Positions 39,947 through 47,980 of a DNA stretch of 64,000 nt are shown here, piece by piece. How positions within the stretch are numbered: the stretch's first letter is position 1; every line of letters begins with the position of its first letter. The DNA is from Burkholderia pyrrocinia (GTDB taxonomy: Bacteria; Pseudomonadota; Gammaproteobacteria; Burkholderiales; Burkholderiaceae), in NCBI RefSeq assembly GCF_001028665.1, contig NZ_CP011504.1, positions 1,798,001-1,862,000 on the forward strand, written 5' to 3'. Below the pieces are notes generated by a model that saw only the letters and a program-made list of their open reading frames with translations, made no database searches and was not told where the DNA came from. Position numbers and translations under genes: made by a program.

Positions 39947-40129
39947 CGAAACGACGCTCGTCTTGCGTCGCGCGTCGCTGACAATGCGCGCGCGGAAAGA
40001 CGTCGCGTGTTCAAGCAATGCCGTTCGGCGAGGGCCGGGCGGCATTTTCGTATGCGCGCCGCGCCGGCTGCGCATGCGTCGGCATGACCGGACGCGTCAT
40101 TTCGTCAGGATCGCAGAAGAGATCATTCG

Positions 40130-40158
40130 AAAAAAAACGCCACCCGAAGGTGGCGTTT
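40130..40158 (-). terminator. Rho-independent terminator of the NCS2 permease gene
   Basis: On the minus strand AAACGCCACC (40158-40149) pairs with GGTGGCGTTT (40144-40135) around a TTCG loop, followed by a run of eight T in total (40137-40130). It lies about 31 bases past the permease stop. Confidence 0.9.
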
Positions 40159-40188
40159 CTCGTCGTGCATCGCGCCGAAGCGCGTCCG

Positions 40189-41490
40189 TCATTCGCTGCC
40201 GAGATAGAAGTAGCGGAACAGGAACACGGCCGCGATGATCCACACGATCGGCTTGACCGTGCGGGCCTGGCCCGTCAGCAGCTTGAGGCCGCCGTACGCG
40301 ATGAAGCCGAACGCGACACCGTTCGCGATCGAGTACGTGAACGGCATCAGCAGCGCGGTCAGCGCGGCCGGCACGGCTTCCGTCGCATCGTCCCAGGGCA
40401 CATCGACCATCTCGCGCAGCATCAGGCACGACACGTACAGCAGCGCCGGTGCCGTTGCGTAGCCCGGCACGACGCCGGCGAGCGGCGCGATGAACAGGCA
40501 CGCGAGGAACAGCACCGCGACGGTGATCGCCGTCATGCCCGTGCGGCCGCCGGCCTGCACGCCCGATGCGCTTTCGATATACGCGGTGGTCGACGACGTG
40601 CCGAGCACCGAGCCCGCGACGATCGCCGTGCTGTCGGCGAGCAGCGCCTTGTTCAGGCGGTTCATCTTGCCTTCGACGAGCAGGCCCGCGCGGTTCGCGA
40701 CGCCCATCAGCGTGCCGGTCGCGTCGAACAGCTCGACGAGGAAGAACACCAGGATCACGTTGATGATGCCGGTGGACAGCGCGGCGCCGATGTCGAGCTT
40801 GAACAGCGTCGCGTCGATCGACGGCGGCGCGGAGAACACGCCGTGGAACTGGTTGTCGCCGAAGAAGAACGACAGGATCGTGACGCCGATGATGCCGATC
40901 AGGATCGCGCCGCGCACGCGCAGGTGGTCGAGCGTGACGATCGTGAAGAAGCCGACGATCGCGAGGATCGTGTCGTGCTTGTGGAGGTCGCCGAGCGTGA
41001 CGAGCGTGGCCGGGCTGCCGACGATCACGCCCGACGTCTTCAGCGAGATGATGCCGAGGAACAGGCCGATGCCGGCCGTGATCGAGATCCGCAGCGATTT
41101 CGGAATGCCGTTGACGATCGCCTCGCGCACGCGGAACAGCGTGACGAGCAGGAACAGGCAGCCGGAGATGAATACCGCGCCGAGCGCGGCCTGCCACGTG
41201 AAGCCCATCCCCTTGACGACGGTGTATGCGAAATACGCGTTCAGGCCCATGCCGGGCGCGCACGCGATCGGGTAGTTCGCGTACAGCCCCATGATGATCG
41301 ACGCCAGCGCCGCGACGAGGCAGGTCGCGACGAACACGGATTCCTTCGGCATGCCGGCGTCGCCGAGGATCGCGGGGTTGACGAAGATGATGTAGGCCAT
41401 CGTCAGGAACGTGGTGACGCCCGCGAGTATTTCGGTGCGGAAGTCGGTGCCGGCTTCAGCGAAGCCGAAATACCGCTTGATGGATTCCAT
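40189..41490 (-). CDS. NCS2 family purine permease (AzgA-like)
   Basis: A 433-residue proton symporter with about 12-14 helices. The AzgA subgroup signatures are EILAGVTTFLTMAYIIFVNP near the N-terminus, GMGLNAYFAYTVVKGMG, and TSSTTAYIESASGVQAGGRTG in the centre. AzgA-type members carry adenine, guanine or hypoxanthine. Start ATG 41490 with a GGAG site. Single-gene transcript ended by a clear terminator. No purine riboswitch was recognised upstream. Confidence 0.92.
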   Translation of the reverse strand: MESIKRYFGFAEAGTDFRTEILAGVTTFLTMAYIIFVNPAILGDAGMPKESVFVATCLVAALASIIMGLYANYPIACAPGMGLNAYFAYTVVKGMGFTWQAALGAVFISGCLFLLVTLFRVREAIVNGIPKSLRISITAGIGLFLGIISLKTSGVIVGSPATLVTLGDLHKHDTILAIVGFFTIVTLDHLRVRGAILIGIIGVTILSFFFGDNQFHGVFSAPPSIDATLFKLDIGAALSTGIINVILVFFLVELFDATGTLMGVANRAGLLVEGKMNRLNKALLADSTAIVAGSVLGTSSTTAYIESASGVQAGGRTGMTAITVAVLFLACLFIAPLAGVVPGYATAPALLYVSCLMLREMVDVPWDDATEAVPAALTALLMPFTYSIANGVAFGFIAYGGLKLLTGQARTVKPIVWIIAAVFLFRYFYLGSE

Positions 41491-42248
41491 TAGGGCGTTT
41501 CTCCGGTCGGGTTGTCGTGTTGCTTGTTGTGCCGAATTGTTGTAAAGGCAGCGGCCGGCTTAATGTAACCAGCCACTATTGCCCGGCTATCGGCGGATTG
41601 TAATAGCGCGGATAGCTCGGACGATATAGTTGGAGGGCACGATCGGCTGCCTGCGCGCGAACGGTCTGGCAGCCCGGTCGCGCGACGAAGGCGCGCATTT
41701 TACCGGTTCGGGCGGAACGGGCAGGCGGAAAGGGTAAAAACGGGAGCGTGACGAACCGGCGGGGCCGGCCGATGCGTGCGCAACGGCACGCGGGCCGCAT
41801 TGCGCGCGGCCGGTACGCGATGACATTCGACTGAAACGGAGCGCCCGCATGCTGCACGAACACGGTGCCGGCATCGCGTGCGCGCGAACGCGCGTGCGTG
41901 GCCGGTGCGAGAGCGCAGCGGCGTGCAGCGGCCATTCGTCAGTCCAGGCGGTTGCAGATATCGAGCTATCCTGCGCCGAAGCCGTTCCGTCCGCAACTGT
42001 CATTTGGCGATGCGCGGGCGACTGTGGTTTCTGTGTAAAAGATTGCAAGACCCCATCGCATAAACCGGCAAGTCTTTCTAGGATAGATACACCGCGCATG
42101 CACACGCCGGCCGGTAATTGCCGACGCGGGGGAGTCGCAGTCCGTGCAGGCCAGGCGGTGAATGGCGGTCAAGGCCGTTGCGCGTTCGGGCAGGCACGGC
42201 CGATTGCGATTGCCCGATGCGGGTTCGTCCGTAATCACGGAGGTCAGC
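41491..42248. other. Non-coding region between divergent permease and small coiled-coil gene
   Basis: These 758 bases contain several short open frames on both strands, none with a ribosome-binding site plus a plausible product. An AT-richer block (41520-41640) next to the permease start probably holds its promoter. A second AT-richer patch around 42000-42090 may serve the 42249 gene. I see no RNA gene. Confidence 0.4.
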
Positions 42249-42527
42249 ATGTTGAACTGGATCAGCCGTTGGGCGATGCGACACGCCCCCACGCCGGAAA
42301 AAACCGCTGCGTCGATGCTCGTGACGGCGCGCATGGAACTGTTCGCAGCCGAACAGCGCGTCATCGATGCGAAATTACAGGCGGATTACTGGCGCACACG
42401 TGTGTCATTCCTCGAGGAGGTGCAGAAGCAGGGCATCGATCCGTGGGTGACCTCGCAGGCATCGCAACGCCCCGAGCTCGATTCGACTCCCCGAAGCACG
42501 GGCCCGCGTCTCGCCGCCAGCACCTGA
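42249..42527 (+). CDS. Small hypothetical protein with coiled-coil-like helix
   Basis: A 92-residue protein starting at ATG 42249 behind GGAGG. The middle (LVTARMELFAAEQRVIDAKLQADYWRTRVSFLEEVQ) looks like one long amphipathic helix, suitable for a coiled coil. The C-terminus is Ser/Pro-rich and probably disordered. No signal or membrane helix. Family not recognised. Possibly a lineage-specific Burkholderia protein. Confidence 0.55.
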   Translation: MLNWISRWAMRHAPTPEKTAASMLVTARMELFAAEQRVIDAKLQADYWRTRVSFLEEVQKQGIDPWVTSQASQRPELDSTPRSTGPRLAAST

Positions 42528-42687
42528 TGCACGTGCTGCATCCAGTAGCTGCGCACGGCGCGCGATCGCTCGCGGCACGCACTGGCGTGCCGCGTCATTC
42601 GAAGCGCACCTGCGGCGCGTTGCGCCGCGGGTGCGTCCGTTTCCGGTCACGGCCGTTCCGCGTCTCGCGTGCGTGACCACGCGTCAA

Positions 42688-43062
42688 TCATCCACTCCTT
42701 CTCCATACCCCGACGAGCAAACGTTGCACTTGCGCGAGCGTGCGCTTGAAGCGCTCGCCGCGCCGCACGTAGGCGGTCGTGATCGTTGCTTCGGCCGCTC
42801 GGTCGGCATCGGTGCCGAGCCAGATGCGCTCGCCGCGTGCGATGCGCAGCACGTCGCCGGGCTGCACCCAGTAATCGTCGACGCTCGGCGGGCGCGTAAT
42901 CCACAGCGCCGCGCCGTGCGCGCGGATCTCCGCGTCTTGCGGCGCGCGCCAGGTCATCGTCGTGCGCGGCGCGACCGCGAAACGGATCACGACAGTCGGT
43001 AACGCGATCGTGCCGGCGCGGCGCCGATCGGGACGGTCAAACAGCTGGCTTGCCTGGTCCAT
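42688..43062 (-). CDS. DUF2917 family protein
   Basis: A 124-residue protein with the beta-rich DUF2917 pattern: MTWRAPQDAEIRAHGAALWITRPPSVDDYWVQPGDVLRI in short pieces, including ALWITR and DYWVQPGD. Start ATG 43062 with GGAG seven bases before it. ATG 43074 would add four residues. Burkholderia genomes carry several such small proteins of unknown role. Confidence 0.78.
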   Translation of the reverse strand: MDQASQLFDRPDRRRAGTIALPTVVIRFAVAPRTTMTWRAPQDAEIRAHGAALWITRPPSVDDYWVQPGDVLRIARGERIWLGTDADRAAEATITTAYVRRGERFKRTLAQVQRLLVGVWRRSG

Positions 43063-43107
43063 CGTCTTCTCCATTCAGTGAGCCGGACGGATGACGCGCA
43101 CCAGAAC

Positions 43108-43139
43108 AAAAAGGCCTCATCCGTTTCCGGCGAGGCCTT
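43108..43139 (-). terminator. Rho-independent terminator
   Basis: Minus-strand AAGGCCTC (43139-43132) pairs with GAGGCCTT (43118-43111), followed by T residues to 43108. It lies about 175 bases beyond the stop of the 43313-43600 gene and would end transcripts coming from the 43-47 kb cluster. Confidence 0.7.
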
Positions 43140-43312
43140 GTGTGACATGCGGTACTGCTCGATTGCTAACGCACAAGCGCCTCCCGTGATCCATTCTTTC
43201 GAATGTTCACCGGGCAATGATTCGCGATGGCGATGAGCTTGAACGTAGGCATGCGAACGAGTTTGTCGTGGCAGCGCGGCGCTGTCAACGATATTTTCGA
43301 GATACGTGGCGG

Positions 43313-43600
43313 TTACGCGTCGCGTTGCGCGAGACCGTTCACGAGCAGTTCGGACAGCAGGCCCGTCATCCCTTCGGGATGCGTGGCTGCGCGTGCCTTG
43401 AGCTGTTCGACGAGCTCGGCGTTGAGCTTGCACGCGAACGGCACGAGCCCCTGTTCCTGGTCGAGCTTGCGCTGCGCACGGCGGTCGAGCTTTGCCGCGT
43501 CCTCGGCGCCCTTGCCGAAACGGGCGGCGCCCGACTGCTTCATCGCTTGCGTCAGCTTGAGCGCCTTGTTCTTTTCGAGATCGGTTTTCTTCATGGCCAT
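43313..43600 (-). CDS. Hypothetical protein, small and basic
   Basis: A 95-residue protein starting MAMKKTDLEKNKALKLTQ with a GGAGG site. The N-terminal half is Lys-rich (KKTDLEKNKALK, KLDRRAQRKLDQ). The C-terminal half (FACKLNAELVEQLKARAATHPEGMTGLLSELLVNGL) resembles a ribbon-helix-helix-like segment. This could be a small DNA-binding protein, but the match is loose. It follows the metal-dependent hydrolase gene by 78 bases. Confidence 0.6.
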   Translation of the reverse strand: MAMKKTDLEKNKALKLTQAMKQSGAARFGKGAEDAAKLDRRAQRKLDQEQGLVPFACKLNAELVEQLKARAATHPEGMTGLLSELLVNGLAQRDA

Positions 43601-43678
43601 CGCGGCACCTCCGGGAAATGAAGCCGCGATTGTACGCATTTCGGCGGGCGCCGCCCGCCGCGCTCGCCAGAAACCCGG

Positions 43679-44584
43679 TTACGCGCCCTTCGTCGTGCCC
43701 CAGTTGCCGCCGTGCGCGGCCGCCTGCGCGGCCGGCGAGCGCGCGAGGTATTCGAGCGCCTGTTCGGTCGAGCCTTCGTGGTGCGGCGTGTAGCTTGGCT
43801 TGAAATAGCGCAGCGCAGCGCCGATCACCTTCCAGAACGACGGCAGGTGCCCGCGCCGCGAACCCTGCCACCACGCGAGCACGAAGCCCGGGTAGCGGCC
43901 GGCGTCCGGGTCGCGCCGGTACATGAACTTCGCGCCGGTCGTGATGTAGTAGAGCAGCAGCAGGATCACGAACGCCATGTGCACGCAGCGTTCCGGATAG
44001 GTGCCGCCCAGGTGCCGGTAGATGTCGAACGCGACGGTGCGGTGCTCGACTTCCTCGGCGCCGTGCCAGCGCAGTAGGTCGACCATCGTCGGGTCGGCCT
44101 TGCCTTCGTCGAGCCCGTGCGCGTTGAGCACCCAGTTGCCGAGATAGCCGAAGAAGTGCTCGAGCGATGCGATCACCGCGAGCTGCTGCCGCAGCCAGAA
44201 GCGCGTATGGCCGATCTTCAGCCCGAGCGGCTGTTCGCCGAGCACGCGCGTGAACAGCCGGTTGAGCTTCTGCGTGAACGGCTTCGTGTCGATCCCGTGC
44301 CGGTCGTAGTAGTGCTTGAGCACGCCGCCGTGCGAACGCGAATGCACGGCTTCCTGCCGCAGGAAGCCTTCGGCCTCGTCGCGCAGGCGCGCATCGGCGA
44401 TCAGCGGCAGCGCCTTGTTGTACACGCGGCAGAACCACAGCTCGCCTTCCGGGAACAGCAGGTTCAGCGTGTTGATGATGTGGGTGCTGCCCGGATCGTT
44501 CGGCACCCAAGTGATCGGCGTGTCGCTGAAGTCGAACTTCACGTGCCGGGCCTTGATCTTGTGGTAGTCGGCGGTAGCGGTCAT
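43679..44584 (-). CDS. Predicted metal-dependent hydrolase (PF10118-like)
   Basis: A 301-residue protein. Conserved acidic/His pairs DEAEGFLRQEAVHSRSH and RWHGAEEVEHRTVAFD, with LEHFFG between them, suggest a di-metal centre in a helical bundle, as predicted for the PF10118 family. One hydrophobic helix (MAFVILLLLYYITTGAKFMY) may touch the membrane. Start ATG 44584. It lies 34 bases after the hydrolase-SDR fusion gene and appears co-transcribed with it. Reaction unknown; lipid or fatty-acid chemistry is a guess from the neighbours. Confidence 0.82.
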   Translation of the reverse strand: MTATADYHKIKARHVKFDFSDTPITWVPNDPGSTHIINTLNLLFPEGELWFCRVYNKALPLIADARLRDEAEGFLRQEAVHSRSHGGVLKHYYDRHGIDTKPFTQKLNRLFTRVLGEQPLGLKIGHTRFWLRQQLAVIASLEHFFGYLGNWVLNAHGLDEGKADPTMVDLLRWHGAEEVEHRTVAFDIYRHLGGTYPERCVHMAFVILLLLYYITTGAKFMYRRDPDAGRYPGFVLAWWQGSRRGHLPSFWKVIGAALRYFKPSYTPHHEGSTEQALEYLARSPAAQAAAHGGNWGTTKGA

Positions 44585-44618
44585 TTGTGTCTGTCTCCCT
44601 GTGCGGCGTCATGCGCCG

Positions 44619-46406
44619 TCAATGCGATGCCATGCTGACGCGGGCGATCATCCGGCCGAGCCACGGCATGAAGCGGCCGACGAAGCGCATCGCGTGCGCT
44701 TCGCCGCCGACCGCGACGACGGGGCGGTTGCGCAGCACGCCGTCGACCATCGCCTTCGCGACGGTTTCGGGTGTCAGGCCGCGCATCTGGTACAGCTTCG
44801 TCGCGCGCTTGCGCAGCCGCGCTTCGTCCTGCGCGTTGGCGCCCGCGTATTGCGTCGACGCCATGATTCCGGTTTCCGCGAAGCCGGGGCACACGGCCGT
44901 CACGCCGATGCCTTGCTCCGCGAGTTCCGCGCGCATGCATTCGCTGAGCATCAGCACGGCGGCCTTCGTCGTCGCATACGCGGGCAGGTCGCGCGACGGC
45001 CCGAACGCGGCGGCCGACGCGGTGTTGACGATGTGGCCGCCGGTGCCGCGCGCGGCCATCTGCTGCGCGAACAGTCGCGAGCCGTGGATCACGCCCCACA
45101 GGTTCACGTGCAGGATGCGCTCCCAGTGCCGCGTGCTCGTGTCGAGGATGCCGCCGGCCATGCCGATGCCGGCGTTGTTGATCACGACGTCCGCGCCGCC
45201 GAGTTCGCTGCCGACCCATGCGGCGAGCGCTTCCATTTCGTCGGCGGACCCGACGTCGACGCGTTTCGCATGCGCCTGCGCACCGGTCAACCCGATCAGC
45301 AGCGCGGTGCGCTCGGCGCTCGCGACGTCGATGTCGCACGCGACGACCGTCGCGCCTTCGCGTGCGAACGCGAGGGCCGCGCAGCGGCCGATGCCGCTGC
45401 CCGCGCCGGTGACGACCGCGACCTTGCCGCTGAAGCGCCCGCTGGTTGCGCGGCGGCGCGCGTTCGCGAGCGCGGGCGGTTCGGTGCCCGCTTCGACTGC
45501 GTCGATCAATTGCCCGGCGAGATCCGCGAAGCGCGCGGGATCGGCGAGCGGCAGCCAGTGGCCGGCCGCGACCTCGCGCCGGTAGTACTGCGGCACCCAG
45601 CGCGACAGGTTCTCGGACAGCGCGGGGCTCACGTACTTGTCGCCGAGCGGCACGATCGTCTGCACGGGCGCATGCGCGTAGCGTTCGCGCGGCGCGAACA
45701 GGCAGCGGATGAAGTTTGCGCGATAGAGGCGCACGCCGCGCGCGCCGTCGTCGGCCTGCGTCGCGCGCGGCGCGGCGGGCGTCTTTTCGAGCCGGCGCAG
45801 CAGGCGCGGCCATGTGCGGCCGAGCCACAGCCGCCAGCCGAGCTCGGGGATGAACGGCAGGTGGAACAGGTACACGTACCACGACCGCACGAGCTGGCCG
45901 CCGAGCTTGGCCAGCGACGCGGGCGCGGGGTGCAGCACGCGTTCGCGCAGCCAGAAGCCGACGTGGTCGAGGCACGGCCCCGAGCATGACGTGTACGACG
46001 CGATGCGGCCGGAAAGGCGCGGATCGGTGACGAATTCCCAGCCCTGGATCGAGCCCCAGTCGTGCGCGATCAGGTGCACGGCGCGGCCGGGGCAGAGCGC
46101 GTCGATCACCGCGACGAAATCGTCGGTCAGCTTCGCGAGGTGATAGTCGGCCGTGCGCTTCGGCACGCCGGACAGGCCCGCGCCGCGCACGTCGTACGCG
46201 ATCACGTAGTGCTTGCGCGCGAGCAGCGGCGCGACGTGCTGCCAGACGCTGCTGTCGTCGGGATAGCCGTGCACGAGCACGACCGGCGAACGGGCCGGGT
46301 CGCCCCAGGTCTTGACCGCGAGCGTCAGGTCGCCGGAGGCGACCGCCGTCTCGCCATGAGCCGATTCGAACAGGGCCAGCGGCGCTTCGTCGGAAAGAGG
46401 CTGCAT
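44619..46406 (-). CDS. Fused alpha/beta-hydrolase and short-chain dehydrogenase (EphD-like)
   Basis: A 595-residue two-domain protein. Residues about 25-300 form an epoxide-hydrolase-type alpha/beta hydrolase: oxyanion motif HGYP (46-49), nucleophile Asp116 in AHDWGS, and a likely catalytic His in AAGHWLPL. Residues about 325-595 form an SDR: cofactor loop TGAGSGIG, NNAG and the YATTK active site. The same fusion order is known from mycobacterial EphD. Start ATG 46406. Flanked by the M24-like gene (45 bases upstream) and the PF10118 gene (34 bases downstream). Substrate probably hydrophobic, by analogy only. Confidence 0.9.
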   Translation of the reverse strand: MQPLSDEAPLALFESAHGETAVASGDLTLAVKTWGDPARSPVVLVHGYPDDSSVWQHVAPLLARKHYVIAYDVRGAGLSGVPKRTADYHLAKLTDDFVAVIDALCPGRAVHLIAHDWGSIQGWEFVTDPRLSGRIASYTSCSGPCLDHVGFWLRERVLHPAPASLAKLGGQLVRSWYVYLFHLPFIPELGWRLWLGRTWPRLLRRLEKTPAAPRATQADDGARGVRLYRANFIRCLFAPRERYAHAPVQTIVPLGDKYVSPALSENLSRWVPQYYRREVAAGHWLPLADPARFADLAGQLIDAVEAGTEPPALANARRRATSGRFSGKVAVVTGAGSGIGRCAALAFAREGATVVACDIDVASAERTALLIGLTGAQAHAKRVDVGSADEMEALAAWVGSELGGADVVINNAGIGMAGGILDTSTRHWERILHVNLWGVIHGSRLFAQQMAARGTGGHIVNTASAAAFGPSRDLPAYATTKAAVLMLSECMRAELAEQGIGVTAVCPGFAETGIMASTQYAGANAQDEARLRKRATKLYQMRGLTPETVAKAMVDGVLRNRPVVAVGGEAHAMRFVGRFMPWLGRMIARVSMASH

Positions 46407-46451
46407 CGTGAGTCCGTCGTTCAGGGATTCGGGAAGAAAGGCGTGGGCACG

Positions 46452-47351
46452 TCAGGCGGCGGCCGGCACGGTCGCGACGGCCTGTGCGCGTTCGGCCTGG
46501 CGGCGCTGCCAGCGGCGCACGTGCGGCAGGTCGTTGTCGAGCCAGTACGCGTCGTCTTCGGTGATCACGAGCAGTTCCTCGAATTTCGCGCCGACGCCGG
46601 CGAAGCCGAGATGCGGCTCGACGGCCCACAGGCCCGGCACGGGCGCATGCTCGGAGCGGCGGTCGATCGACCACAGCGGCGACCAGCCCTGCTGCTTCGC
46701 CGCGCGGCCCTGGTCGAGCAGCAGGTTGCGCGTCGCGTTCAGCCCGAAACGCGCGACGAAGCGCGGCTTCGACAGCTTGTGGATCTTCGCGACGCGATGC
46801 GCGAGCACCTTGAACGGATAGGCCTTGTGGCGCGGCTCGACGCCCTGGCGGCGGCACAGCGCGTCGACTTCCTGCGCGACCTCGGCCATCGGCCGGCGCG
46901 CCTTCACGAGCCGCACGATCATGTCGCGGTGGTCCATCAGGTCGTCCTGCAACTGCTCGAGGATCGGGTTCTCGCCGAGGCAGTGCGCGTAGCCGACGTC
47001 GGCCACGATGCCGTCGAGCACGGGCGCGACGTCGAGGATCACCGGCATGTCGGTCTCGAGCTGCCGGCTGCTCGGGAAGAACGCGAGATTGAAGCCGCCC
47101 ATGTGCTTGAGGCCCGAGAAGCCCTCGAACGCGGTGCGGTCGCCGAACCACGCGAACGGCTTGTGCAGCCAGTCGTGCACGCCGTTGTCCTGCAGCCATT
47201 CGGTCAGCAGGCGCGCGGCTTCCTTTTCGGTGATGCCGGGGTAGAGCATCGCGCCGACGGTTTCGACACAGCGGTAGGCAAGCTGCTGGACCGCGCGGAA
47301 TTGCGGCAGCTCGTCGAGGTGGACTTCCGGCAGCGGGTGGTGGTCGGCCAT
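46452..47351 (-). CDS. M24-family metallopeptidase-like protein
   Basis: A 299-residue protein with the pita-bread fold of creatinase/aminopeptidase P. The metal ligands can be traced: Asp pair in VILDVAPVLDGIVADVGYAH, a His in the RHKAYPFKVLAHRV region, and two Glu in LWAVEPHLGF and AKFEELLVI. All five positions appear conserved, so it may be active. Start ATG 47351. First gene of the minus-strand cluster, with palindromic repeats in its leader. True substrate unknown; M24 members also hydrolyse non-peptides. Confidence 0.87.
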   Translation of the reverse strand: MADHHPLPEVHLDELPQFRAVQQLAYRCVETVGAMLYPGITEKEAARLLTEWLQDNGVHDWLHKPFAWFGDRTAFEGFSGLKHMGGFNLAFFPSSRQLETDMPVILDVAPVLDGIVADVGYAHCLGENPILEQLQDDLMDHRDMIVRLVKARRPMAEVAQEVDALCRRQGVEPRHKAYPFKVLAHRVAKIHKLSKPRFVARFGLNATRNLLLDQGRAAKQQGWSPLWSIDRRSEHAPVPGLWAVEPHLGFAGVGAKFEELLVITEDDAYWLDNDLPHVRRWQRRQAERAQAVATVPAAA

Positions 47352-47369
47352 GATGCGTCTCCATATGTC

Positions 47370-47431
47370 GGCCGGAGTGGGCGCTTCGGCGCTTGTCGAC
47401 CGGTGTTGGTGCTTCAGCACTGACTCCGGTC
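47370..47431 (-). repeat. Two overlapping 34-nt palindromes in the leader of the M24-like gene
   Basis: 47398-47431 pairs GACCGGTGTTGGTGCT with AGCACTGACTCCGGTC around TC (three mismatches). 47370-47403 is a degenerate copy with centre GGCGCT-TC-GGCGCT. Same length, loop and outer GACC/GGTC as the pair at 38860-38942, and again directly upstream of a minus-strand start codon. Confidence 0.6.
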
Positions 47432-47980
47432 CCACGCAAAGCGCGCTACGGACCTGTGCAAAGCGGGGCGCTGATCCGGAATGCATTCGCGGTGTTCCCG
47501 TCGCGGATTATCCAGTCAGCATTTAATGTGCCATTGAGCGATGTAATGATAATAGCTGGTTCGACGTGGCGCGCTAGCCCCCGGGGGGGAGGATTTGTCC
47601 TAATGAAGGGCCGAAATGGAGTGGAGACTCTAGGTTTCCGGAGGTTGGGGCCGGATGACCGTCGGCGCGCATGTGTACGGATCGGGGCGCCGGCCGGAGG
47701 TTGCCTCACGGGCGGGCCCAGCGCCGGCCCGGATGGCCGCGCGTACAGCCGCCATGTGACGACCCCGCCTTGTGACGGCCCGGCATGTCGCGCCGGATCA
47801 ACTCCCTGTCGCATCACGATGTGACACTGTCAAATTGCCGAAATAATTTCGTCACATCATTCGCCCCCGGTTCGGAGCCATCCCGGCTTCGCCGCGCCGA
47901 TGAGCCGCCGGTGCGCGGTGCGCCGCGCGGGGTAGTGACCGAAGCCGATTCGAGACTCGACATTTCCACGGAGAGAGACC
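47432..47980. other. Intergenic region upstream of the Tat-exported HAD gene
   Basis: No supported gene in about 550 bases between two divergent genes. A perfect 8-bp inverted repeat, GATGTGAC (47818-47825) and GTCACATC (47851-47858), brackets a locally AT-rich segment about 125 bases before the start codon and is a plausible regulator site. Within it, CTGTCA (47827) and TCGTCA (47849) are spaced 22 bases apart. Confidence 0.4.

Noticed and set aside
47827..47859. Pho box upstream of the HAD gene
   Set aside because: Only two of the expected repeats match, and the middle unit fails; mentioned only as a weak resemblance.
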